NCBI GenBank assembly: GCA_034509425.1
Contig: JAVTVJ010000040.1
Coordinates: 4,823,001-4,887,000, forward strand
Origin: Eopsaltria australis
Taxonomy: Eukaryota; Chordata; Aves; Passeriformes; Petroicidae
Length of the DNA: 64,000 nucleotides
Direction of reading: 5' to 3'
The position numbers and the translations under genes are program-made. This document shows positions 24,837 through 38,735 of the stretch, piece by piece (the stretch's first letter is position 1; every line of letters starts with the position of its first letter). The notes below the pieces were generated by a model that saw only the letters and a program-made list of their open reading frames with translations, was not told where the DNA came from and made no database searches.

Positions 24837-27800
24837 TCACATGGAATACATTACATGAAATGTTAGTTATTCCGAATAAGAATAAATAATATCTCATGAA
24901 AAGCTGTATCTTTAACAGCTATAATATTAATCAAAAAGCGATTTGCTTCTCAGCAGTCACACTGGTCACATAAATACAAACCCACTTGCTCACATAAATA
25001 TAAATCCATAAAACTTGATCCAGCAGGTGTTGCCAGTAAGCCAGGCCACCTGATGCAACAATTCCTATCACATTGAGTCCCATGGTCTCAAACATTTTCA
25101 TGCCCAACTATTATATTCAGCCAAACAGTATTCTTCTTTCAATTTTTTTCAATGTTTTTTCCCAATAGTTTTTAAATGTGCTTCAGTAGATTTAGTCTAA
25201 TACACATAAACTTACAGGCTGTTGCTTCATAGCTTGTTACCCTAAAGCTATTACAAGGACTGATATTTAATGGACACATTATCCTACTACTTCATTAAAA
25301 GAGGGAAGAACAACTTATGCTTCAGGACCAACCCACAAAAGTCTTTATTTGATAGATCATCAGGCACTTAAAACACCTTTCGGCACGCACTTACTTATCA
25401 ACAGTACCAGGTAGCAAGAGATTCAGAAGGATAAGATTGTGTTTGGATAACAAGGATGTAAATTCTTATATTTTGATGTATTACTTTATCATCATTCAGT
25501 ATTTGAAAATGACATGATAATTTTGTAGCTTTTGAACATTTCAATATTTCAAGGGGTAGTTCAAAGGCTGATATCATATCTTTGTATGTAATCTGTTCTC
25601 TTCTTCTTTACATTGTGCATAAGGGCTTTTCAATGAGTATTTTAAAATGCACACTGATAATTGCATAATAGCAATGGAGAAAGCTTTTATTTTCTGAATG
25701 TTAGAGAGTAAATCATGTCAGCTAGAAGTGCTTTCTCTGTTAAGACTTGTGCAATGTTTAAATAGAGAGCAAAGCCATCATTTTTCTTTTCCTCCTTCGA
25801 AAACTGGAACAAAAAAAGACTCTCCATTAAAGACGTTAAGAAATCTCAGGAAAGAGAGAAAAAGAGTAGATGAAAAGGCATGGCATCCCCCTCTTTCAGT
25901 TGATATGAATGCAATTCTATAATGAATCCCTCCTCTATTTCTTTCTACCATAATAGTGCTACTTGCTGTCTATAGTTTTTAAGTTTTCTTTCAGCTGAGT
26001 ATTAAAATACATTTTCATTAAATTGTTACCTCTAAAAAAATCCCCTGTATCCTCTAGAGAGATACTGCCTGTTTAACTATTTAATGTATTGTGATCAACT
26101 GTAAAGGAGCTGAAGAAAAGTTTGGATAGGATGTTTTATAGTCTTCAAACTATCAGAAAACATGTGTACTATTTTTTAAATTTCTTTTAACTAATTCTAT
26201 ATTTCTTCAAATTCTTTTTCACATATCTAGAAGTTATTCTGAGAAAAAAGCCTGTAAGAAAGAGCTGCTGTGCCAGTATAGAACACAGAAAGATCTGCTT
26301 ATTACAAAATATAAAAGCACTTTTTCCTTTATTCAAGAATAAAAGGTGGGAAGAACCATCCTCAAATTATTTAAATTGTCAGGACTTGTGCATTTATTGT
26401 TTGTGCTTAGAAAGGAATGATGTTTTGTGCTGGGAGGTAAACTGTTTTTGCACAGGACTATACAGGAAGCAGAAAGAAAGGAAAACAAACTCTTTTCTGC
26501 TCTCTTGTGCATTCTGGAGCCTAAGTCACATCATTTCAGACCATCCTGATTATGCTGGAACTCTGCAAAACCCTATACTTGACACATTGCTTCAGTCAGA
26601 TGGAAGAAGGAAAGTGATTAGTCCACATGAGCCTGGGGAAGTATAAGTGCATTCTGTAATCTTTAGGGGATATTTTCAGCATTACACTGCATATAAATAT
26701 TTAACAACAACAACTTAAATAACATTAGATTCAGAGAAATAGTCTTGGACTCAGTTTAAGCTGTCTTCTGATCTGACAGGCTGCTGTCTAATTAAACTGA
26801 TTTGCATTTTTTTTCCCACACTTTCTGTTGGTCTAAATATAGTGAGTACCATCTATTCTTCATGTATTATTTATATTTTCTGGGGATCAGATTCGTACAC
26901 TTACAATTCTAGTATATTTGAAGCAGTTGAAAAATTAATTAACTGAGGAATTCATAGGCAGAAACAAAGCATGAGTTAATACAATCTACAATTAGTTGAG
27001 TTTATGAGGACTGCATTAGAAACACACAGCTAATAGTGATTCAGTTCAACAGTATTTGTATTACTGTTGATAGTTCACAATTTTTTGCACAAATACTTGT
27101 GGAATGGACATATTACAGGACCTTTGGTGTTTCTACTGTAATGTTTATATTTGTTATACTTTGTTATCCTGTCTAAGAAGTGAACAAAATAAGGATCAAC
27201 ATGGGATGACAAGCATTATATATTGCTGCTGTTAAATCAAGCATTAAAAAATTTATACCCATAAAAAAGCTAGCACTGAATGCTTTAGCTCTATTCTATT
27301 TCTGAAGGATTTAGAATATTCTAAATTCATATGTTTACATTTTGCAGCAAATACAGAGTACACCTAATAATCTGATATTTCGAAAAAAAAAATTAATGCT
27401 GTTTATACTGACTCAAGTGGTTATTAAGAGAACAAAGGAAGCATATGAACAATATTATTTCCTCAGACTAGGTTTTCTCCTAGCTGTTTTTCTCTTACAA
27501 ACAGGACTGCAAGTCCCAGCAATGGAAAATCCACCCAGAAGTGGCTGAAAGTATCACAGTCTGATCTGTGGATGACAAAGATAGCATAAAAAAGGAAGAA
27601 ACAATAGAGAACATGGTCAAGGCACCCAGATTACACTCTGGATGTAGCAGCTGTTTTCCCTGCAGAACTGAAAAATGTTAGCAAGTAAATGCAAATGATT
27701 TTTGACATTTACAGGTAATTTTCCTTATCACTTTCATCACATGACTGAAAGATGACTCGAGCCCTTCCATGAGGTGTTGCAAAAAGCCCACGTCCTGCCT

Positions 27801-30653
27801 TTTCCACTTTAAAATCGAAACTGTTTATTTAAATCCTCATTAAAGAGAATTTAGTGTTCAAAACAAAAACAAAAAAGCCATAAAAGGAAAACAGGAACTT
27901 TAAGACTAACAGACAATATATATTAATGGATTTGCAAAATACCTAAAGTATGAATAAGAATGAAGTAATAAAGTTTAAGAAAAAAATAAATAAAAATAAA
28001 AGAAACAGATAATAAAATTCTGAAACATGAGGAAATAGAAACTTCACATCTCAACCTTCAATAGAAAGACAAAGCAGTTTAAAAAAACCCAATCTTACAA
28101 GTCTGTGCACAGGGGGGGAAGGACAGGGAAGGAACAGATTATGATTTTTAAAACTCTCTTCCAAAATTAGGGGAAAAAACTGAGTGTAGAATCTTCCATT
28201 GAGTGAAGAGAAAGAGAAAAAACCAGTATGGAAATATCTGACTTTTTCTCCCCTCTCTTTTGTTGGTTTTTACCTCTTTTATTTCCCTATCAACTGATTG
28301 TTTATTCCTATGAGAAACTGGGACCGGAAGATCCACAGAATATAATCTATAAATTATTTGCTGATCCCACTCTAGCTGCTGTTTGCATGAACAAGAATTT
28401 CTGCCAGAAGAATTTCAAGCCCTTCTCTTATAGATTATAGAGGCCTTTCTGCCTTCCTACACAAGTTCAGCAACCTCAAGAGGGGATGCAATAATTTCCA
28501 ATTTCAGTTACCTGTTTACAAAAACTTAAAATAAAAATGAAAATATGCATAAAACACCTTTTTCTAAAGCATCTCTATGAAACTAACAGTCTCCCAGAGT
28601 TACTGCAGAAGCTATACATAGATATATTTTCTGCCCTGAAGTCTCAGTATATAATGATTTATGCACATAATTATATGTTTAAACATAAATTACGAACACA
28701 TAAGCTTTTTATATTGAGACTCTACTGTATACAGATTAGTATTTTGAAATTTTGCTGATCTAAGTAGTCTTGAAGATGCTTCCTAGTAGATTTTAACTTA
28801 GCAAAATCTCCTGCCTGATAACTTTTAGTCTGTTTTACTCATTCTATCATATGAAAGTGGTGGGAGCATATTGGGACCTGTAGAACTGATTTTGACTTTA
28901 AGTGAATCAAAGGAAAAGCAGCATTCTGCTAACTGCTTCAATAAGAAGATTTTGTACCAGGAAAGTTTTTGTTTCATCATGCCAGGTGCATTTTACTGAA
29001 AGGAATCACTATGAATTGCCTAGTATTTTAAAATAAGCCCACAGGACATACTTACATGTAACTTTTGATTTGATAGATATTAAAATACATTCTAAATACA
29101 CAGAGACCATGGATAGCACATTATTTCTATTTGTTTTTTTTTTCTTTTGTTATTAATAATCCCAAGACCATTTTTATTTATCTTGCAACATTATTTCATA
29201 TTCTGTGTATTTGGCCTAAGCAAAAGACAAAGGTAGTTAGGAATACAACATCACATTCAGAACCTAGGTACAAAATTTAGGTAATTTAGAACTTCTTTGA
29301 GTAGTAAAATATACATCGGAAAGAGAAAGCCACATACAACAAGAAAGATATCTATGTTTTGAGGCTGTATGTGACTAGCATACAAAAAAACCACCTCAAG
29401 TTTTAGTTTTACCAGCTGAAAGAAAAGAGCAGTAAACTCAGAATGGTGGAGTTCTGGCTTATTTGTTTTGAATTTGTTTTTCAACATGAACCCATTTCTG
29501 TTGTGGTTATGCCAGCTTGATCTATCTATTATAAAGATAGCTTGTGTGTAAATATAATATACTGTGGTCACAATCTCATTCCAGTGTAAGCATAGGTGAA
29601 ATTTCCATAAGAAAGCTGATTAACACCATTTATACTAATGGGAATGGGTGAATCATTTAAGTTTTAGCTTAACTACGTCTGTTATCCAATAGCTTAGCTC
29701 TATCAAGAACCACAGATTAAGTGTTCTGCCACCAAACTGGTTTCATGTTTAGTGATATCACATCTGAAAATTTTGGGGTTTGTACTGTTCTATTATCTCT
29801 GCTCGTCTGTGACTATGACAAAAGTTTCCTTTTGCCTTTACAAGACAAAATTCAGTTCAGTCCTTTGGAACAGACATTACTTCCTAGGAGGTAACTGTAC
29901 ATGGATTTCAGTTCCTATCAAGTGTCATGCAGACTGCAGCCAAAGGCATGACAGAAATAATATGGAAGGTATTTCATTTACACATAACTGTGGAGTAGAT
30001 GTTTAGATTATGAGGAACCATGGAAAACTATTTCCTACAGCCTCATACATCATAGGGCATGAAAAACCTTCCAGGAATCTTGATATAATCACCACTCAGT
30101 AATTGATAGTCACAGCTAGAACATGCAATAGGAAATTATTAGGTACTGGATGTAGGAGAAGCACTTACTTTATCTCCACAGAAACATTTTTTGTTTTAAA
30201 AGTTACAGCCACCTCAGCTCCCTAACTCTCTTTACCTTCTCTAAATGGGATGGGAAGGAAGCGACAGAAAGAAGGGTCAATATAGCTTGGTTCATTCTTC
30301 CTGTCTGTGGGTTCTAAAAACTCCAAGAAATATATGAAGAAAGAAAAGGGATTCCCTCAGTTCCCAGTCCCTGGCTCCATTTTCGAAATCAACTTTATGA
30401 TGAAAAAAAAACCAAAACAACCAGTGCTTTTAGATTCTTAGTGTTAACCCAGACACTTTATGCTACATTAAGATTATAATATTTTAATAGTAGACATGGT
30501 GTAAACAGTAAATATTTATTAAGTTGCAGTTACTATAATGGAAAATCCTCAGTAGAGGTTTACAGTAGTTTAAATTATGCCATATCTAAATTAAAACTGC
30601 AAACATTCAAAACAAAATCCAAACCAAACCTGCTCACTATACCTTTATACCTT

Positions 30654-30690
30654 TACATATATATATGTGTGTGTGCGAGTATGTGTATTC
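30654..30690. repeat. TA/TG microsatellite
   Basis: ACATATATATATGTGTGTGTGCGAGTATGTGT: a compound dinucleotide repeat in the intron. Confidence 0.8.
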
Positions 30691-32162
30691 ATATTTGTAT
30701 GGCCTAGAAAAGACAAGTTGCTGGTAAGTCAGAAAACACTTAAAATCAGTATTTTATGGTAAATGTAATCAAACCACTTTCTCAGGTGGTGTGTTCTCTA
30801 ATTGTTTTCACTTCTTCCCACTCATAATCACTCCTAGCTGAGTGGTTCTAGTCATTTCTTTATAGAACAATTATTTTAAATTTCATGCAGGCATATAAAG
30901 CTGAAATGTAACCAAGATGGATGATGTAGCTGAGATTTATTACATAATAATTTCCCAGCCACAAACATACAAAATAATTGATATCAAAGTTAGGTGACTC
31001 TTTGGGAGTCAGAAGTGCAGTAGCCATAAAGTAATTCTCATGTTCATAATTACTTATTGTTTTAGGACAGGGAAAGATTAAATACTTAAAAATGTTAATT
31101 TGCAACCAGCTTAAAAACATATCTATCCTCCCTAGTGAGCGCATTATAAAACAAAACAAAACAGGGTAATGGGTGTCTACAATGAATAATTCAAATAAGA
31201 TATGATGATAACAGGTTTAATACTAAATATACACCTTCTTTTTGTAGTACTGAGATAAACTGAACAGAATTAAGATCTTTATGGATTTTTTACTGTTTTA
31301 AATATTCAGATCATTATTAAATTATTGTATTAGCCATTTCAACTCTATTACTTTTTCTTTTTTTTGACACAGGTTACTTTTTCCAGCCCCTCCTCAAACT
31401 ATCATTGGAAACTACTCTAAAGCACATCTCTTAGACAGATTAAACAAATGAGTGTTAGTAACGTTTTTCATGGACTCTGCATGCATTTTAACATCACAGA
31501 CAATTTGAAAATATCATAATTATAATACACTATTATCTCTTTACCCCTGTTGAGTTACACAGCTGCAGAATGGGAAGATATCTTTGTTGAAACCTCTAGT
31601 GAGAAAATCAATGATATTTTTTTTGCCACAGATAAAAGTATTTCGTATTTATTCAGTGCTTTATTTTTTTCAATTCACCTTGTGAATCTGTGACACTCAC
31701 ATATGAATGGTTTGCAAATATAGTCTCCTTTGAAAGAAATATTTGTCTAACACTACCCGGCAATATACAGATGAATTAATGAAGCCTAAAGAAATTCTAC
31801 AAGCTTTTCTGGTATATGTGAAGATTTTGGTCAGGCAGATAAGATTATGTTGAAAGACAAGAAAAATGTAAGGTCATAACAAAACTGTTCAGACCTGAAA
31901 GTCCATTTCAAACTTTTGCAGAACACTCCAATCCTTTAGCGAGCTATAAGGGAAATTCTCTAAACAATTAATATCTTGCTATTAACTGTTTCATCATGGA
32001 TATGAACTGAGATGTGAAGTGGCCTTGGGTGCATTTAACTGCAAGCTATGAAAGCATCATATGCTGGGATGTAATACACCATTTTTTTCTAATTAAAGGC
32101 AATGTATCAGGCCAGAGATGTTTTAAATTTGTAGATGAGTCTTTGTTAATGCAATCCATAGA

Positions 32163-32545
32163 CTCATGGAATCATAGAATCATTAAGTCTGGAAAAGACC
32201 TCCAAGATCATTAAGTCCAACGTTTGACCAACCACCCTGTTAACTAAACCACAGTGCAAAGTGCAACATCCAGTTATTTCTTGAACACTTTCAGGGGTGG
32301 TGATTTCACCACTTCCGTGGGCATGCCATTCCAATACTTGTCAACACTTCCAGTGAAGAAATTCTTCCTCATGTCCAACCTGAACATCTCTTGGGGCAGC
32401 TTGAGGCCATTTCGTCTTGTCCTGTTGCTAGTTGCCTGGGAGAAAAGGCTGAACTTCTTGCAGGGCTCCCCTAAGCCTCATTTTCTCCATGCTAAACAAC
32501 TCCAGCTCCCTCAGTTGCTTCTCATATGACTTACTTCTAGACCGC
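32163..32545 (-). mobile_element. CR1 LINE 3' end, minus orientation, 5'-truncated
   Basis: The plus strand starts with the antisense CR1 terminus (CTCATGGAATCATAGAATCATTAAG) and continues through GGAAAAGACCTCCAAGATCATTAAGTCCAAC, CCATTCCAATACTTGTCAACAC, AGTGAAGAAATTCTTCCTCATGTCC and GGGGCAGCTTGAGGCCATTTCG to CTCAGTTGCTTCTCATATGACTTACTTCTAGAC. The 5' truncation point is about 32545, exactly where a protein-like minus-strand segment begins. Same strand as GRIK2. The copy is noncoding apart from remnants such as KQLRELELFSMEK. Confidence 0.88.
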
Positions 32546-32790
32546 ATATACGACATATGAATGTCATATGTTATGGTCTTAGGCACAATAACATCAACAT
32601 GAAGTTTTAATAATGTCTTTGCTTTGGATACATCTGTTTGGTAAATTCTTACTGGAAGCTGCTTCTCTAAGGCAGTCTGCTCACAACAACTATTGGATGT
32701 TAAGTGTTTTGGAAATTCCTTGTTGATATAAAGCTCAGTCTCAGCATGCCTCCCAGATACTACTTCAATATGCTCATAATCTTGAGGCAA
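32546..32790 (-). pseudogene. Unidentified protein-like segment abutting the CR1 fragment
   Basis: On the minus strand, from 32790 downward, about 82 codons read without a stop in a composition unlike the random frames here: charged and aliphatic residues alternate as in a folded protein, for example PQDYEHIEVVSGRHAETELY, then NKEFPKHL, EKQLPVRIYQTDVSKAK and LLKLHVDVIVPK. The frame runs on into the CR1 fragment (EKQLRELELFSMEK), giving 120 open codons. There is no ATG at the start; the segment is preceded by CTGTTCTTTATAG, an acceptor-like sequence with a CTAAC branch-like motif about 30 nt upstream, and GTAAGT follows at 32534-32529. I do not recognise the protein. It could be a retrocopied mRNA fragment, an exon of an unannotated transcript, or chance. 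Confidence 0.35.
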
Positions 32791-32933
32791 CTATAAAGAA
32801 CAGTTCTTTCATCAAATTTGTTAGCTGTACATTCTTACATTTCAGAAATAATAAATTAACTTCTCAGGCAATTGAAATTCTCAAATTAATTTCAATACAT
32901 GGCTTGACCGGCATAAAAATAAATAATTTGCAC

Positions 32934-32953
32934 TTTTTTTTTTTTTTTTTTTT
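32934..32953. repeat. T-run of 20
   Basis: Uninterrupted 20-nt T tract (A tract on the minus strand), about 145 bp from the protein-like segment. On the minus strand it lies 5' of that segment, so it is not that segment's poly(A) tail. Confidence 0.85.
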
Positions 32954-33285
32954 GCATTATGTTCAACTAATGAAGACAAATGTATTAATTTGTTTTAGTT
33001 ACAGGAGAACTGAAGCTCAGCACTTTCATGCATGTATAAGTGATGAATATTACAGTTCAGATTGTATGAGGATTACAGACTAAGTGCAGGCAAGCAGAAG
33101 AAAAAGGCATTCTGCCTTGGTACATGGTTTCCTATTTATTTCTACAGAGACAGATTTGTTTTTATGTCTCGTCTCCAAGGACTGGTAAAAAATTCTCATA
33201 TTATGTAATTTATATGGTCTGAAGGAAATAAGTAGCTTCAAGAGAGCTAGAGTGTCTTAACAATAAAAACAAATTGTTGCCTAGA

Positions 33286-33320
33286 ATTATTATTTTTATT
33301 ATTACTACTACTACTACTAT
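33286..33320. repeat. ATT/ACT trinucleotide repeats
   Basis: TTATTATTTTTATTATTACT followed by five ACT units ending near 33320. Confidence 0.8.
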
Positions 33321-33850
33321 TTTAGATCTTGAAAACTGTAGACAGGGGAAGATGTTTGTCTGTTGAGTCTTAATATTCAAAAGGGAAAAAATTATGAAAA
33401 TAACTAAGGGTGTGTAATATATAAGCATACATAAGAAAATATGCAGAGTTTTTAAGTAGAGTACTGGATTGTGAGATGGAAAATTTTCTCCAGGAGTGGT
33501 ACTTTACAATAGGTAATAAAGGTGGCTCAGATATCCTGTGTCCCACACAATATCAGCAGGAAATAGCTACAGAGTCTGAAATCACAACAATGATTAACTT
33601 GACAGCCAGTGTTGATTGCTGGGTTTCATACTACACAGAGGAAATCTGGGAATACATTTGCAACAATGAAAATTTTAAACTTCTGAATTGTTTGCTATTT
33701 TCAAATACATAGAATTTTGTTTCAGTTACATCAACCAAGTGTATCATTAACAACTTTGGGGTCTAAATTTATATGTAATTTACCTGTTATTCCTTTCAGT
33801 TTTGAAACTGCCTACTTTTTGAAAGGTTTTTGTATCATTCATTCGGTGGT

Positions 33851-33890
33851 TTTATATAAATATATTTGCTGGCTTTATATAAATATATTT
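33851..33890. repeat. 17-bp direct repeat, 23-bp period
   Basis: TTTATATAAATATATTT occurs at 33851-33867 and identically at 33874-33890, separated by GCTGGC. Confidence 0.85.
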
Positions 33891-35559
33891 AATCACAGAT
33901 GTGTAAAAAGAATAGACCTTCTGTTTACTCACCAGTTACACAAGAGAGTTACTGGAAGAGTAGAAGCAAATATCACTAGCTGTCTCTGTGGGGCCTAGGG
34001 TGTTCTTTCTCTTTTATTTCTTAAAAAAAGGCAACATATAATTTTGATTTTAGAAAATTGCTTAATGTTTAAGAGAAGTAATAAAAATATTTAAGAAAAA
34101 AACCTGTGTCCCCTGGAAAAAAAAAGTCTAAAATTATGTTCTGCATTGATCACTGACTGCCAAATGTATGCATTAGTTGAAATAGATGTGCCAGCAATGC
34201 TCAGTGCCAGTCACTAGAGTTGTTTTTTAGTCTTGCTTGAGATTTAAGGAAAGTTTTCAAAACAACTCTTTAAAACATGTCACCTTTTAAGTTTGGTGGA
34301 GGTGTGAGAAGAGAATTATGTCAGGATGCAGATAGCAGCCTTAGCTACAGTAAGGACTTAACTTCAAAGAGTAAGGAGTGTTTATAAACTCGGAACAGTT
34401 ACTTTTGAAAGGATCTGTGGAATCCCTTTATTTTCTTTAAAAATGTTTCTAATATAAGCCAGTATTATAATTTCTTGTGGCTCGCTTGCTACCATAATGT
34501 TCTTTGATTCTTAGCCCAGACCAGGAGAAAAGAAAAAGAAGATAAAAAAGGAAGCACCAACATGAAGGGGATGATGCTCAAGTTCTGCAAACTTTGGGAT
34601 AGAATGAATGGAAAGCATTGGGCAAAAACAGTTTTAAACTTGTGGAAAAATCACTTTGGCAGCTGACATCTGCACTGTATCTACTCACATCTGTTAAACT
34701 GCAACTGTTTTATTTCTGCTACTGAGTAATACATTAGACCTTTCTGAAACTACCAGAAAGCAGGGAAGTCTCTCAGGATTGTCTTCAGACTTGGGCTAAC
34801 AGCTGCCTGTGCAGAAATCCCATTTTCCCTCCCATATCCCTGTTTACCTGCTATCATTGCTTCCTTCATACTGTGAATACTTCCAGCTTCATTAGCAACT
34901 ATGTAGATAAATATGAAGAAAAATAATTTTATTAAAAAGAAAACTAACATTATTCTGCTGGTTTAATTCACTAAACCAGCTCAAATAGTTGTCAGCTTTT
35001 GCAAAGTGCAGCAGCTCTATGGCGGCATGACATGACTGTGAAACTTCAGCCTTACTTTTATATTCACATATGTTAAAGGGAGAACTATTAAGACTGGGTT
35101 GCTTTGTTTTGGGAATTTTTTTGTTAGTTTCTTTTTTCTTTTCATTTAATAAGTGATCTGGTTCACAGAATCAGATCTTTAAATCTTTGCTATCCCTGTT
35201 GTTTCTAGTAGAAGTAAATTGAAATTAGAGGAACACGTTGAAAATGTGCAGGAATGTTTGTGCAACTCCACAGGAACAGAGAAAAGCACCATAGAATGGA
35301 AGCATTAAGCATGTAAAAGTCTCTTGCCAAACACTTCTCTAGGGTAAAAAGTCTTTTCCTTCAAATCTGTCCCCAAAAAGCAGTTGGAAAAGCAACAAAG
35401 AACTGAACCTTGCAAGAATTTAAATAATGTGATTGGTCTCATTGCTTACACTAAAACATATTGGGAATACTGAAGTAAGTTGAAGGCACTGAGTGATTAA
35501 AATAGAACGTTCCAACCCAATCCTTTTGGTGTATCTAGTAACCTTCTCTAAGTGTAAAA

Positions 35560-35695
35560 GCAAACAGAAAGAAAATGAAAAAAAAAAAAAAAAGAGAGAG
35601 AGAGAGAGAGAAAGAGAAGAAAGAGATAGAGAAGAAAAGGGCAAGGAATAAAAGGAATAGTGAAAGGGAAAGAAATAAAGAAAATGAGAAAATGA
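35560..35695. repeat. Purine-rich tract with A-run and GA microsatellite
   Basis: About 135 nt almost free of pyrimidines on the plus strand: an A-run at 35577-35593, GA units at 35593-35611, then GAAA/GGAA mixtures. It produces spurious Lys/Glu/Arg-rich frames on one strand and Phe/Ser/Leu-rich frames on the other. It lies directly beside the CR1 starting at 35720. Confidence 0.9.
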
Positions 35696-35719
35696 ACTGT
35701 GTAAAAAATGGCATCCAAG

Positions 35720-36015
35720 GAATAGAACAGAACAGAATAGAATATTTCAGTTTAAAGGCACCTACAACAATAATTTTGTCCAACTACCTGACCAATCCAG
35801 GACTGACCAAGTAAAAGCACATTGGAAAGGACATTGTCCAAATGTCTCATAAACATTGATAGGCTTAAGGCATCAACCACCTCTCTAGAAAGTATGTTCC
35901 AGTGTTTGATCACCCTCTGGATAAAGAAATGCTTCCTAATGTCCAGTCTAAACCTCTCCTGGTGCAGCTTTGAACCATTCCCACACATCCTATTCAGACA
36001 TACTGTTGCAAACAG
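35720..36015 (-). mobile_element. CR1 LINE 3' end, minus orientation
   Basis: The plus strand starts with AATAGAACAGAACAGAATAG repeats and reads TTTCAGTTTAAAGGCACCTACAACAATAATTTTGTCCAACTACCTGACC, a diverged copy of an avian CR1 3' terminus. It continues through CATTGTCCAAATGTCTCATAAACATTGATAGGC, CATCAACCACCTCTCTAGAAAG, GAAATGCTTCCTAATGTCCAGTC and TTTGAACCATTCCCACACATCC. Truncated near 36015. Confidence 0.85.
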
Positions 36016-36179
36016 CAAAGCTCTGGTCTTTTGAAAGTTAGAAAAAACATAGGGAACAACATCTTACAAATCTATGGGATGATGAAGTCTTAGTCATACA
36101 TTTACAAGGCATTTACTCTTATTTTATCTGATTTTTATTTTGCAGGCAAACCCCAAAAGTAAACTAATTGTCAGACATT

Positions 36180-36225
36180 TACAAAAAAAACCACAAAAAA
36201 CAAACAAACAAACAAAAAAAAAAGG
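36180..36225. repeat. A/AAAC simple repeat
   Basis: AAAAAAAACCACAAAAAACAAACAAACAAAC followed by ten A residues. Confidence 0.85.
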
Positions 36226-38735
36226 CTTCAAAATCTGTCTGAAATAATAAATGCAGCAAGGCATGAGGCTGACTGAACTCTAAGGGGAGAGTTAAGACTA
36301 TTCACTTGCTGTTGCATATTTAGGAAATGAATCATTTATTTGCTTGCATTTTTAATACATTAAGCTGAAATATTTGAAATTACAAGTATCTATTAAAAGA
36401 TCTGTCTTGAGTAATTTATATTCCCTGCTGTGCCTGATTTAAAACTTTCTATATTTGGAAACATGCCCTTAAAAAAAGGCAGATAGTGAAATATTTTGTA
36501 AAATAGCTGCATTAAGAACATGGTCAGGTCAGCTAAAAAAATTCAGTATTATAACATAAAAACTTTTACTGTGAATACTTCTTATGTCACTCCCTAGAGA
36601 CAGAACAGGTAATATAAATCAGCTGAATCTATACATAGTTACAGGATACAGCATGATAATTAACTGTTCTACATTTACTGATTAAACTATTTGTTTAAAT
36701 TCTCTGATTCCAGCAGCCTATCACTGAGATAGGAATAATGCTATTGTATTTAATTTATTAATGGCTTAGATAAATATAAATAATTAAAGAAGTAATATTC
36801 TTAGAGAAGATATCAAGTAGCAGGTCATAAATTATTGTCTGAAACTTTTTTTCCACAGTGAAATCTTTGAGTGGTGTGTGAAATACTCTGTCTAGATTCT
36901 AAATCTGATGAAACTGTATGAATTTTACTGTCTTCAAAACACACATACTCTGAACAACATTTTAAATATATACTACACAGCTGCCTGAAAATCAAAAAAA
37001 ATTACAAAAGAAAGGAAACTAACCCCACTCTTGGCTCTGATTTTACAAAAATAAAATTTAAAAATGTTAAGTTTGGCTACAATATGCAAAAGTATATAAA
37101 GAAATTTCTACATGCAAGTGATGTGCACATTACATTAGTTGACCAAAGAGATTTTTTAGAATTCATATGCAAGTGGACAAAATTTTGAGCATCTCTTAGA
37201 AAAATGTAGTGTGAAAGATATATTTTTATGTGTGAGAGAGGTAAAAATGCCTATAAAAAAAAAGACATTTTAATTGATATTTCATTTGATTTTACAGAAA
37301 AGAGAACTTCACTTAAAAAAGCACCTCCAAATCAATAGAACATGAGAATCTTGAAGTTTTGTTTCATGCTTTGAACTTAAGAGAGTGTACTGATATCTGG
37401 GGCCTGCAGCCAATGCATCTCTGCTGAAAGGCTGTTGATTTTACTCAAATATTTTTCTTTTTGACATGTGAGATATAACTTGCTTGCATCACAGTAGTTG
37501 TCAACTTTCTGTTGTGAATTTATAAATATACCCTGTGCAGATCTATTTTATGCACTTATATGAATTAATTTTCATACCTGTATCTGTGTTACTATTGCAA
37601 ATTATTGTAATTTTGTAAAATGAGTATCTATGTAAGACTTATCTTGGCAATGAAATGCTAGAAATGTTGACCCCAAAATACATAATTTAACATAATTCAT
37701 ATCCTGAGAGATGTATTTTGTGCCCATGCACAGTGAAGAGTCTCTATATAGTCAGGTGAGTGCACTTTTTTTTTTTTAAACAATTTTTGAGCTAACAATT
37801 AGCTCCCAAACATCTGAATGTTAAACCCTTTCCAGCATTTTTCAGGGCATCTTGGTAGTCTATCAATACGGACGTGCCAGGGATACAAAGAGTAATATGC
37901 TCTAGAAGAAGCATAGTTTGATCCACTTGTTCACAGCAAGTGAAAAGTTAGTCAAAAAAATTTGTAAAAGTGAAGAGAAACATGTAAGAGATTCAAAGAT
38001 TCTTCTCATTATATTTTGCAACTGAGGCATTATTAATATTAATAGCAGAATATGATTGTATTAACTGCACAGGAATAAAGGATAAAGAAATGAGTATTTC
38101 ACCCTTTCTCAATTTTTTTTGCCTCAGCATTTTCAGGTGTTAGAGGAACATCACTGCTACACCACTAAAGCCCCCTCTTAATCTAATTCTGCAATTTTCT
38201 GCAGCTCTGCAACAGAGAAACATTAGAGAAATGACTAGCTCTAAGTTCTTCTGTGCATCATATCTATGTACTACTTTCCATTTTGTACTTCTTAAGAGCT
38301 AGAAGAAATATATGCAATTTTTAAGATTACTTACACATACCATTTGTCATTTTCAAAATGTCAAAGGCATCACTTTGCATATATCTCCACATATACAGGG
38401 TTTGTCTGGCATATACCAACAGGATACTCCTCATCTGCCACAAAAAGGCAGATGATCTGAAAGGTGCATGTTCCGTAGTTCTATTCATATGGAATCAGTT
38501 CCAAATATTCACTTGTCAGCCATCTATGTGCTCCAGGTTCAACATAGAAGCAAATGGCAATTTGGTAGAAAATATGCCCAAGCCAGATGGGAAGTAGCCT
38601 GCTGTCAAACATACTGAAGAGAAACAGGAATTTAGAAAAGAAATAAGAACCTGACGCCATCCCAGAGAGATGAAGCATGATTTTTCCAAAAGATGATTTC
38701 AACTATGTTCCTTCCAAATGGAAAGCAGAAAATTG

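Noticed and set aside
35535..35814. 79-82-codon open frames on both strands
   Set aside because: Products of the purine tract (Lys/Glu/Arg on one strand, Phe/Ser/Leu on the other).
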